This document shows, piece after piece, positions 1-6,837 of a stretch of 11,703 nucleotides of DNA; within the stretch, counting starts at the first letter, position 1; every line of letters begins with the position of its first letter. Source of the stretch: CAYGZQ01 sp964354375 [NCBI: uncultured Planctomycetota bacterium] (GTDB lineage: Bacteria; JAJVIF01; JAPKYR01). The notes under the pieces were generated by a model, which saw nothing but the letters and a program-made list of their open reading frames with translations, searched no databases and had not been told where the DNA came from. A program made the translations under genes and the position numbers. The stretch is taken from contig CAYGZQ010000089.1 in assembly GCA_964354375.1 (NCBI GenBank), positions 1 through 11,703 of the forward strand. Reading direction: 5' to 3'.

Positions 1-60
1 TCGGATTGCGCCCGAGATCGTACTTGGTGTGAATCTCCTGCGTGACCAGCATGCGTTTGG
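1..60 (-). CDS. RHS-E: 5'-truncated RHS core fragment, runs off the left edge
   Basis: The reverse strand from about base 60 to base 1 reads KRMLVTQEIHTKYDLGRNP. This aligns without gaps to RHS-C residues 140-158 (KRLLITRETRTTYDLMGNP), and base 1 corresponds to base 8597. It is therefore the beginning of another RHS/YD-repeat core fragment that continues outside the window. Similarity stops near base 60, only about 55 bases after the stop of propeller gene P1. The frame stays open further upstream but no longer resembles RHS. An ATG at 50-52 lies in frame but has no ribosome site in front of it. This is the same arrangement as the other fragments: partner gene, short unrelated spacer, then RHS core entered mid-domain. 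Only about 20 codons are visible, so the tip and partner are unknown. Confidence 0.7.
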
Positions 61-114
61 ATTGTTCCAGACACAATGATGAGCCACGATTGCATCCCAA
101 TGGCTCTCTATCTG

Positions 115-1509
115 TCAAAGAGAGAATCTGCCAAGAAACGCATGCGTAGTGCCTTCTAGAGTCTGCACTACATCGCCGAATACGAAGACATCGTTTCCGC
201 CAACTACGAATCCGTTAATCAGGCAGAACCCGGTGCCACGATCAATGACAGCAGCAGTCTGGATGGATCCCCCAGGACACAAGTACCCACAGAACGCTTG
301 TCCTGGCTGTACGCCCTGAACAGTTCGGCAGAGAGGAGTCTCTTGTGACTCGTTCTGAAATGCTCCGTTTCCTGCGAGCAGTACTCTGCCATCCTCCAAT
401 GCTCCAATCGCCGAAAGTTCGGCATTCAGTGACACCCAGTACCATTCATGGGTCAACCCGTCTTCGGCGATTCTGAATACTTGATAAGGGTCACGAGCCA
501 AGCCAAACGCATAATTCGAGGCTCCGTGACATATGGAACTAACCATCACGGTCTCACCGTCGAACATGCTTTGCAGGCGAGGTGTACCATCCAGATGAAA
601 ACACTTGACGCAGACAACATCAGCCAACCTAGACTTCGATTCGACAGGCAAGGCGTTCCACGGAAAGGGAGCCACGGCATATCCTCCAACCGCAATATCT
701 TGTGGACTGATAAGCACCAAGGACGCAATGCGATCATCGGATGGTCCTCCCCAAGTTCTTAGCCACACCGCATCGCCAAGCTCGGTGTATTTTATGAGAA
801 AGGCATCCACTTGCCCCTGAGTCAGCAACGGTTGATGTTCGCCGGCGACAAACAGACCTGAAGGGACACGAGTAAACACACCTGTATCGGTGTCGAAGCC
901 TTCCCATCCATACTCTCCAGCAACATAGACGGAACCCTTGTTGTCGACAAGAACATCACAGCCGTAGCTGCCGTTCCAACTGCTGGTCCACTCATATCCA
1001 CCGTCCAGTCCATAAGCGCTTAAAAAACAGTTTTCCTGCGCCAACCCAACATGATCGTCCACCTTCGTTCCTGGGTCGAAATCCACGCAGTCAGCGGAAA
1101 ATCCCCCGCTCACATATATTCTGGCATGAACCGGGTCATAGCACATGGAGGACGCCTCTACGGGTCCTCGCATCTCTAATAGATTCTCAGTTGCTCCATC
1201 CGGGTCAGTCCGAGTCAAGCGGAACCCTTGGCTCGACCCAGCACCTAACGGTTCATTCTGTGAAGGCGAAGCCACGGAGCTGGGATACACGTTGACTAGC
1301 ACGTATATGCCTTCTTCAGGCACGAACACAGCGTCCGTTGCGGTCGATGAGTCGCCGTTGTCAGCGCTCCACAGAATTTGCACTCTCTCACAATTGTCGC
1401 CGGGATCGATTCTGGTGCCCGAAGTGGTTACAGGCTCTCTCGATGCCGAGAAACCCAGTGCGCATAAGAGGGACAATCCAACGTAGAGAACAGCGATACC
1501 TAGTTTCAT
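115..1509 (-). CDS. P1: exported SBBP-type beta-propeller protein
   Basis: A 464-residue protein predicted to be secreted. It starts with an n-region lysine, a hydrophobic stretch (about residues 4-18) and a small-residue site near FSAS, a plausible signal peptide. The body carries repeats of the SBBP (seven-bladed beta-propeller repeat) kind: a strand ending YVSG or YVAG, a turn with an acidic FDPG-like loop (residues 131-147, IYVSGGFSADCVDFDPG; residues 193-210), then a strand such as AFLIKYTELGDAVWLRTWGG (236-255). The C-terminus ends in the same kind of strand (HAFLGRFSL). The ATG start is fixed by an AAGGAGG site 5 bases upstream and follows the RHS-A stop by 27 bases, so the two genes were probably transcribed together. 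P1 is a distant paralogue of P2 and P3. Its role is unknown. Its place right after an RHS tip is where an immunity or accessory gene would sit, but SBBP proteins are not an established immunity family. Confidence 0.85.
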   Translation of the reverse strand: MKLGIAVLYVGLSLLCALGFSASREPVTTSGTRIDPGDNCERVQILWSADNGDSSTATDAVFVPEEGIYVLVNVYPSSVASPSQNEPLGAGSSQGFRLTRTDPDGATENLLEMRGPVEASSMCYDPVHARIYVSGGFSADCVDFDPGTKVDDHVGLAQENCFLSAYGLDGGYEWTSSWNGSYGCDVLVDNKGSVYVAGEYGWEGFDTDTGVFTRVPSGLFVAGEHQPLLTQGQVDAFLIKYTELGDAVWLRTWGGPSDDRIASLVLISPQDIAVGGYAVAPFPWNALPVESKSRLADVVCVKCFHLDGTPRLQSMFDGETVMVSSICHGASNYAFGLARDPYQVFRIAEDGLTHEWYWVSLNAELSAIGALEDGRVLLAGNGAFQNESQETPLCRTVQGVQPGQAFCGYLCPGGSIQTAAVIDRGTGFCLINGFVVGGNDVFVFGDVVQTLEGTTHAFLGRFSL

Positions 1510-1514
1510 TCTTG

Positions 1515-1521
1515 CCTCCTT
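1515..1521 (-). promoter_or_regulatory. Shine-Dalgarno site of P1
   Basis: The reverse strand reads AAGGAGG, 5 bases before the ATG at 1509. It lies in the 27-base gap after the RHS-A stop, so P1 has its own ribosome site and does not depend on translation of the RHS fragment. Confidence 0.85.
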
Positions 1522-1536
1522 GACTGATTACGGCAG

Positions 1537-2979
1537 TCACGGTTGTTCTGGAGGACACAGACACTTAGTCTCTTGCACGTTATTACCCTCATACCTGCTG
1601 CAACCTCCCTTCATCATTCTCTCGCGAGACGCACACACGGCACTGCAAGCCGCAACGCATTGCCAACTCGGTGTACCGCCCGACGGACAATACGCGTCCG
1701 GCTTGCGGTGACAACCGTATATGTTGGTTCGGGTTTCACCGCAAACATACTCAGTGACTGAAGGATCCTTTGTGCCGTGCGGACATGGATAAGGAGATGC
1801 ATCACGGGTTACGAGAACGGTCTGCTGGGTGCATTCGCAGTAGCAATCACAAGTGCAGTCGAACATGGCGATGGTGGACCAGTAACAGTATCGGATAGAG
1901 CCATACGAGGGCTCACTCACGTGTACGTCCATATCGGTTGAGCAAACGCACACCACAACCAAGGGGGCAGGCGTAAGGCCGCCGTTCTCATCTTCTGATC
2001 CGCCGCCGATCTCAGGTTCCCAGGTATCGTGGCTTTCGCGGGGACCTAGTACCTCTCCACTTGAGAGCATCGCAGGGTCTACCGGCGCAGACCTTCCTTC
2101 CCCCATGCCGTTAGGCAGCAGCACTCCGATCCCGCCACCACCGACGGGGATACCGCCTCCGAATGTTGATCCGCCACCGCCGGGACCGCCGCCGGCGGGA
2201 GGGGAGTTGAGGAGCATGCCGGAGAGGGCGGGGAGTTGGTGGACGGGGCCGGATTGGACGAGCGAGTCGAAGCCGAGGGAGGAGGTGCCGAGCTCGGTGC
2301 CGCCGCCGTAGGATTCGATGTAACTGTTGGGTTTCGCCAAATTCGATATGTTGTTGAATGATCCGGTAGTGAGCCCGGGGGTCATGCGAGGGTTGTCGTT
2401 GAGGCGCTCGCCCGACGCGGTGCGCAGAGTGCGCGTGATCGTTGTGGACGAACCCGACGGTGTGCGCGACGCCACATCCGCGCCGTCGTTGAACAGGAGA
2501 TGCGAATCCCAGCCGCCGACGCCGTTGTTCGCCTTCTGCCTGATGCCGTCCGGCTTGCGGAGGTAGTCAATGTCACAGCGACCGTAGGAGTAGGTCCACG
2601 ATCCATTACCGCCGGCGGTGAACTTATGCTCCTGCGCCAATGCGTTTCCGTCATATACGAACCGCTTCAAGTCCGCATCCCAGTCGCCCGTGACGGAGTC
2701 GTCGTTCCATCTCTGCCACACGCGACCCACTCCATCATACCATATGTTCCCGCGAGTGTTGAGTCCGCTCGGGTAGGTATGCGTCTTCAGCCGATTCTTG
2801 CGGTCGAACGTGAACGTCCATTGTGCGCGGAACGAAATCTTGTAGTTCGTCCCGCTGATCGTCCGGTACGCGTCCAGTTTCTTCGTCCCGGTCATATTGT
2901 TGTTCGTATCATACGTATATGAACCCGCGGTGTCCACTGTCACATTCGCGGCCGTTGACGGAATCGAGAACCCCGTCAA
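1537..2979 (-). CDS. RHS-A: 5'-truncated RHS/YD-repeat fragment with an 18-cysteine tip
   Basis: The 3' part of an RHS/YD-repeat gene. Residues are counted from the TTG at 2979, which is an internal leucine in RHS-C and probably not a true start. The frame is open to an in-frame TAA at 3031-3033, and similarity to RHS-C continues to about 3016. No ATG with a ribosome site is visible. YD-type motifs occur at about residues 56-64 (TFDRKNRLK), 81-94 (WYDGVGRVWQRWND) and 106-118 (RFVYDGNALAQEH). The core ends near residue 263 after HQLPALSGMLLNSPPAG. A glycine-rich linker follows (264-286), then a low-complexity acidic/proline stretch, and from residue 344 a tip with 18 cysteines in about 131 residues, including DCTCDCYCEC (374-383). 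No catalytic toxin motif is recognised. Such a tip is probably extracellular and disulfide-bonded or metal-binding (inference). P1 follows 27 bases downstream. Confidence 0.8.
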   Translation of the reverse strand: MTGFSIPSTAANVTVDTAGSYTYDTNNNMTGTKKLDAYRTISGTNYKISFRAQWTFTFDRKNRLKTHTYPSGLNTRGNIWYDGVGRVWQRWNDDSVTGDWDADLKRFVYDGNALAQEHKFTAGGNGSWTYSYGRCDIDYLRKPDGIRQKANNGVGGWDSHLLFNDGADVASRTPSGSSTTITRTLRTASGERLNDNPRMTPGLTTGSFNNISNLAKPNSYIESYGGGTELGTSSLGFDSLVQSGPVHQLPALSGMLLNSPPAGGGPGGGGSTFGGGIPVGGGGIGVLLPNGMGEGRSAPVDPAMLSSGEVLGPRESHDTWEPEIGGGSEDENGGLTPAPLVVVCVCSTDMDVHVSEPSYGSIRYCYWSTIAMFDCTCDCYCECTQQTVLVTRDASPYPCPHGTKDPSVTEYVCGETRTNIYGCHRKPDAYCPSGGTPSWQCVAACSAVCASRERMMKGGCSRYEGNNVQETKCLCPPEQP

Positions 2980-3016
2980 CTGCCCGCCCCGCGCGTACGT
3001 CCGCTGCTCAGCGAAC
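2191..3016 (-). repeat. 826-bp direct repeat of RHS core, copy 1
   Basis: This stretch of RHS-A matches 7737-8562 in RHS-C at a constant offset of 5546 at both ends, so there is no net insertion or deletion. The encoded proteins differ at only about 18 of 275 residues counted by eye. The match ends sharply on one side at the codon where the tip begins and on the other side at the left-over 5' junction of the fragment. The block could serve as a substrate for homologous recombination between cassettes. Confidence 0.9.
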
Positions 3017-3081
3017 AGATATGACTCGAGTTATGCGGGGAATACGGCGTATGAGCGCCACCGGGCTAGATCCTGTCTCTG

Positions 3082-4629
3082 TTACTGATTTTTGCCATTC
3101 GGAAGCTCTGATGATTCCAACTTGATTACAAAGCTCTTCCAAACGCCGCCGCCAGTGAGAAAAATGTTGCCAGCATCGTCGATGTCCATGCCAGTGGCTT
3201 GGGATACACCAGGCACCGGCTCCCATGTTCGCGAGAGAATCGTGTTCCCTTTCTCATCGAATCCCCAGAGGTAGAAGCTCTTTTCGTATCCCTTGAGGTT
3301 GAAAAGGCGTGATTGGTTTTCGGGCCCGGTATCCAGCCTGCCTTTGTACCAACCGTAGAGAAAGACGTTGCCGTCCGCATAGGAGATCGCTGGACGGTCC
3401 AGCAGAGCATACTCACCCCAGCTTCTTTCCCACAGCAGCGAGCCGTCCGCGCGGTAACATTGGAGATGGACGTCGCAGGGGAAAGGCTCTTGGGGGGGAT
3501 TCATCGCTCTAATGAGTGCTGAGGACCTCCCTATCCATCCCACCACGTAAACCGTGCCTTGAGCGGACACAGCCAGGGATTGTCCTCCGGCGGAGCCCCT
3601 TCCCCAGGTTTTCACCCAATCGAAGCTCGCATCGCTGCTTATCCTCATAAGGAAACCGTTGTTTTGTCCGTTGCATGAGGGGATCACATCATGATCCCCT
3701 GGATCGAAATCGAAATCTCCATTTAATGAGCCAGTTATGTAAATCGGGCCACCGTTGGTGCAATTCATGCTGGTGAATCTAGCCTCCCCGTTGGCCCACG
3801 TCACCTTCCATAGCTCGTGCCCCTGCCTGTCGAGCTTGAACAATGTGCGTTGGTTGCCCGCTATCTGAGCTTGCCAGCCAAGACTTGACCTAAGCGTCAG
3901 GTCAGAGGCCGAGCCAAGGAGATAGACATCTCCTTGGGCATTCACATCGGCTAAGATGCGAGGAGGATGGGAAGCTGTGTCGGCCGCGGAGATCGTGACG
4001 ACCCACTGGAAGTCGCCATTATTGTCGAGTTTCAGCAAGAATGACGAGAGCGTTCCAGCAGTTGCCGGACCGTCCGAGTAACCAACACCTGCCGGGTTAA
4101 AATTGACTCGTCTGTCGAAGCACCCGGTAACATAGAGGCTGCCATACGAATCCGCTCCGACTGTCATTGGAATGTCTGCACTCAGAGTTCGCGAGGGATC
4201 GAGGCCTCCGATCCTCTTTGACCACAACGCCTCTCCTTCACCGTTGAGTACGCAGACAAACGATCTCGCAGAGTCAGTGCCCTCACCTGTTCCGTCGCTT
4301 AGTGTAACCGAGCCCTTGAGAGCGGCCATCTCATAGCCACAGACCGCGATCTTCCCTTCGCTTGTCGACGTGACATCTGTCACGAACGCGCATGACTTTG
4401 GGCCCTGCTGCGCCTCAAGCAGCCGGATCCAGCCTAAGCTGTTCTCGCTTTCCATCGGCGCACGGGGCGCATCCTGCCGCTCGCAGCAACTGTTTCCGAT
4501 ACTAATCGCACTGATGGCCATTGAGAAGAGAACGCAAACCATGCAGCGCTTGAACAAGAGAAAGAATGCACCCTTCTCTCGTCTCCCAGAAGAACAGCAG
4601 AGACCCCAAATTCGGTGCGGCTGTGTCAT
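3082..4629 (-). CDS. P2: exported SBBP-type beta-propeller protein
   Basis: A 515-residue protein. The ATG at 4629 is preferred because a GGAGG site lies 9 bases before it. An in-frame GTG at 4650 would place that site inside the gene. The N-terminus has a basic segment (RREKG, KR) followed by a hydrophobic stretch (about residues 29-45), consistent with a signal peptide or membrane anchor. The cleavage site is unclear, and a CC pair follows at about 48-49. SBBP-like repeats are visible at about 165-181 (LYVTGCFDRRVNFNPAG), 296-311 (IYITGSLNGDFDFDPG) and near the C-terminus (IFLTGGG, then SFVIKLESS). The strand-and-WG pattern (WVKTWGRG, WERSWGEY) recurs. P2 lies 24 bases after the RHS-B stop. 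Its stop is followed by RHS-A in the same frame, separated by two in-frame TAA codons. The function is unknown; presumably a secreted or surface beta-propeller. Confidence 0.84.
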   Translation of the reverse strand: MTQPHRIWGLCCSSGRREKGAFFLLFKRCMVCVLFSMAISAISIGNSCCERQDAPRAPMESENSLGWIRLLEAQQGPKSCAFVTDVTSTSEGKIAVCGYEMAALKGSVTLSDGTGEGTDSARSFVCVLNGEGEALWSKRIGGLDPSRTLSADIPMTVGADSYGSLYVTGCFDRRVNFNPAGVGYSDGPATAGTLSSFLLKLDNNGDFQWVVTISAADTASHPPRILADVNAQGDVYLLGSASDLTLRSSLGWQAQIAGNQRTLFKLDRQGHELWKVTWANGEARFTSMNCTNGGPIYITGSLNGDFDFDPGDHDVIPSCNGQNNGFLMRISSDASFDWVKTWGRGSAGGQSLAVSAQGTVYVVGWIGRSSALIRAMNPPQEPFPCDVHLQCYRADGSLLWERSWGEYALLDRPAISYADGNVFLYGWYKGRLDTGPENQSRLFNLKGYEKSFYLWGFDEKGNTILSRTWEPVPGVSQATGMDIDDAGNIFLTGGGVWKSFVIKLESSELPNGKNQ

Positions 4630-4638
4630 ATCCGAGAA

Positions 4639-4643
4639 CCTCC
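4639..4643 (-). promoter_or_regulatory. Shine-Dalgarno site deciding the start of P2
   Basis: The reverse strand reads GGAGG, 9 bases before the ATG at 4629. It selects that ATG over the upstream GTG at 4650. The lipoprotein gene at 6837 has the same GGAGG with the same 9-base spacing. Confidence 0.75.
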
Positions 4644-4653
4644 GACCCACAAG

Positions 4654-6180
4654 TCAATCCCAGAGACTGTGCCAATCCGAGTCAGTTGGATCTTCCTGTT
4701 GGCACCTGAAACAACAGTATATCGAGTTCATGAACCGTTTGAGGTAGTCCTCGTCTAATCCGCCTGTTGAACCTATGTACATACTGTACATCCGTTCACA
4801 GCATTGCACGCTCGCCTTTGTTGGATCGTAACTGTCGCCTGGAGAGAGAGCCTCAACAATGGCTTCGCAGCAGTGCTGGTAACTCCTATATCTGGGCGCG
4901 TTTTTATTGAGCCAGTCCAGGAACCGTGTGAGGATATTTTTGCCATCCGGATGCTCCTCTATAAGACGTCTGATGCATTCAACAGCTTCCAGCCAGGGCA
5001 TCTCCAGACATCTCTTGATCTCCTCTGCCCACTGCACCTTTGCGAAGAGCTGCTCAAGCTCCTTGATTGCCAGAGCGAGTAGGTCCTTGATGCCATTGTA
5101 GCAGTCTGGGTCATTCTCCATAGCGGACTCAACGACGTGAGCGAAGCCACTTTCCCCCTCCTGTGGAAGATTGGGGAAGCAACATCTGCCACGGCATGAG
5201 GCCATTGTTATGTTGAGGCCAATGTCGCTGCACTCTTGGGGCACTGTGGCCGGTTCAACTCGCGCTCCGCAGCAAGCCAGGCACCATTCGTACTGATCCG
5301 GAATCCCAGTGTCACCGAACAAGGCCTCCTTGCAGCAGTCAACACACTCATCTTCGGTCGAGCCGTTCGGACCGTACACCGCTTCATCAGCGTTCGGTCT
5401 TCCGCCGCGGAAAATCTGCCAAATGGAGCGGATTCTCTCACCAATCCCCAGTTGTGACGCGCCAGTAGCAGGCAAGGTTGCAGGCATTACAGATGGTTCG
5501 TCCAGCTTCAGCCTCTTCCGCACTGGCGGCCCGCCCGCAACCCCGTATGGGGTGTTCCCCATTCTCCCTGTGTGTCTGGCCAGTGCCGCGAGATAGTGCC
5601 GAGTGCCTGAAAGGAGAAGCGCGTCGAAGCCCGAAGTGCGGGGGTTGGTGGTGCCGCCGCCGTAGGATTCGGTGAAGGCGCCGTGAGCGCCGAGGCGTGA
5701 GATGTCGCTGAAGGAGGAGGTGGTGGGAGCCAGGTCGTTCTCGGGGGTACGCTCGCCTGACGCCATGCGCGGCGCGCGGGTGACAGATACGGATGAGCCG
5801 CGCGGGACCTTGGCGGCGATATCGGCCATGTCGCGGAAGAGAAATTCATCGGTATATGATGTCGGACCGACGTAACTCCGCTGGCGTACCCCGTCGGGCT
5901 TGTGCAGATAGTCGCGGTCGTAGCGGACGTAGTTGTAGATCCACATCCCGTTGCCGCTCGCGGTGAACTCGTGCTCCTGGGCCAAACTGTTCCCGTCGTA
6001 CACGTACCTCATCAGCGTCTCGTCCCAGTCCCCGCTCGATGTGTTATCATTCCATCTCTGCCACACGCGACCCATGCCATCATACCACAAATTCGTCCGC
6101 ACGTTGCTCGCGCCCTCGTTGGTGAAGCTCTTCAGGCGGTTCTTGCGGTCGAACGTGAAGGTCCATTCCGCGCGATACAC
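4654..6180 (-). CDS. RHS-B: 5'-truncated RHS fragment with a 20-cysteine tip (type A)
   Basis: The 3' part of an RHS/YD-repeat gene. Residues are counted from the GTG at 6180, which probably encodes an internal valine. RHS-like sequence seems to begin near 6205, the frame is open to an in-frame TGA at 6262-6264, and no ribosome site precedes any start. Core motifs are TFDRKNRLK (9-17), WYDGMGRVWQRWND (32-45) and RYVYDGNSLAQEH (58-70). The core-tip border lies near residue 205. The tip then holds a 215-residue cysteine-rich domain (279-493) with the order CxxCC, CxxCC, C, CxxxCC, C, C, C, CC, CC, CCxxC. All 20 cysteines have counterparts in RHS-D. Between the cysteines are mostly helix-like, charged segments (for example 364-385). 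No enzymatic motif is recognised. Neighbours are the lipoprotein gene upstream and P2 24 bases downstream. Confidence 0.82.
   Translation of the reverse strand: MYRAEWTFTFDRKNRLKSFTNEGASNVRTNLWYDGMGRVWQRWNDNTSSGDWDETLMRYVYDGNSLAQEHEFTASGNGMWIYNYVRYDRDYLHKPDGVRQRSYVGPTSYTDEFLFRDMADIAAKVPRGSSVSVTRAPRMASGERTPENDLAPTTSSFSDISRLGAHGAFTESYGGGTTNPRTSGFDALLLSGTRHYLAALARHTGRMGNTPYGVAGGPPVRKRLKLDEPSVMPATLPATGASQLGIGERIRSIWQIFRGGRPNADEAVYGPNGSTEDECVDCCKEALFGDTGIPDQYEWCLACCGARVEPATVPQECSDIGLNITMASCRGRCCFPNLPQEGESGFAHVVESAMENDPDCYNGIKDLLALAIKELEQLFAKVQWAEEIKRCLEMPWLEAVECIRRLIEEHPDGKNILTRFLDWLNKNAPRYRSYQHCCEAIVEALSPGDSYDPTKASVQCCERMYSMYIGSTGGLDEDYLKRFMNSIYCCFRCQQEDPTDSDWHSLWD
4702..5346 (-). other. Cysteine-rich tip domain, type A, copy in RHS-B
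   Basis: RHS-B residues 279-493. Cysteines are at 279, 282, 283, 300, 303, 304, 317, 329, 333, 334, 360, 391, 402, 437, 438, 460, 461, 489, 490 and 493. Shared landmarks with the RHS-D copy are EWCLxCCG, CRxRCC, DWL before HCCEA/ACCEA, and CCE(R/Q) before the final CCxxC. I do not recognise the family. The paired cysteines suggest a disulfide-rich extracellular domain or a metal-binding fold. Confidence 0.8.
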
Positions 6181-6291
6181 GAGCCTGATGTTCCCGCTGC
6201 CGAGAGCAACGACCTGCTGGTCGACACAGCTGAAGCCTTCAATGCTGCCACAATTATCAGATCAGCATAGACTGGTTGTGCAACTGCGTCT

Positions 6292-6837
6292 TCAAGGCAG
6301 CTGCGGCCAATCTTCATAGCCTGGAGTCTGAGTGCCACCGGAGTCAGGGATGCAGTCAACCAGCCACCACCTGCCTCCCTTGAACCGCAAATAGATTCTC
6401 ATGCGACTTCGGTCCTGAAGATCATAGCTTGCTTTCAGTTGGAGCTTGTGCACATTGAGCCACTCAAGGATCCCCGAATTGGAAATATCTGCCACGATGG
6501 TCGCTTTGTCTCCGTTGTATGCGCATTGGTAGGTAAAATGGTCCCGCAACATGCTCCGAAGAAGCTGCGTGTCGGCTGGCGTGAGAGAACCGCTCGAGTA
6601 GCTTGACGAGTCATAGTTGCCAGGGTAGAGGTTTGCCACTGTCCACTGGCGATCGTAACTGACGCTCGCGATGATGATATCCATGACCAGAGTCTCTGGC
6701 ACTTTCGGGGCTGAACAGCCCAGTGTCGATGGAAGAATGGTGATGAGGATTGAGACAAGTATTGCGGTGCCGCCAGGGGAAAGCCGAACCGCCCGAGTGC
6801 GCCCAGTGCGAAGCGGTCCATACGTTGAGGCTGTCAT
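6292..6837 (-). CDS. Small lipoprotein, partner of the RHS-C tip
   Basis: A 181-residue protein predicted to be exported. It has a basic n-region (RTGRTRAVR), a hydrophobic segment (about 24-37) and a lipobox-like STLGC with the candidate lipidated cysteine at residue 41. This is a slightly atypical lipobox, so lipidation is likely but not certain. The mature part has a tyrosine/serine-rich stretch (74-83) and ends in beta-like segments (RMRIYLRFKGGRWWLVDC, 145-162). These resemble the last strands of NTF2-like or other small cystatin-like folds, but this is only a pattern impression. The ATG overlaps the RHS-C stop (ATGA), and GGAGG lies 9 bases upstream, so translation is coupled to RHS-C. 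It holds the place where an immunity gene would sit in a polymorphic-toxin module. It is the only partner in the window that is not an SBBP propeller. Confidence 0.82.
   Translation of the reverse strand: MTASTYGPLRTGRTRAVRLSPGGTAILVSILITILPSTLGCSAPKVPETLVMDIIIASVSYDRQWTVANLYPGNYDSSSYSSGSLTPADTQLLRSMLRDHFTYQCAYNGDKATIVADISNSGILEWLNVHKLQLKASYDLQDRSRMRIYLRFKGGRWWLVDCIPDSGGTQTPGYEDWPQLP

Noticed and set aside
3042-3052. Short palindrome ATACGGCGTAT in the P2 to RHS-A spacer
   Set aside because: Arms of five bases are expected by chance and no second copy was found near other junctions.
6210-6223. Inverted repeat CGACC/GGTCG with a four-base loop near the RHS-B junction
   Set aside because: The stem is only five base pairs, there is no T-run, and no counterpart exists at the other junctions. 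It is too weak to call a terminator or recombination site.
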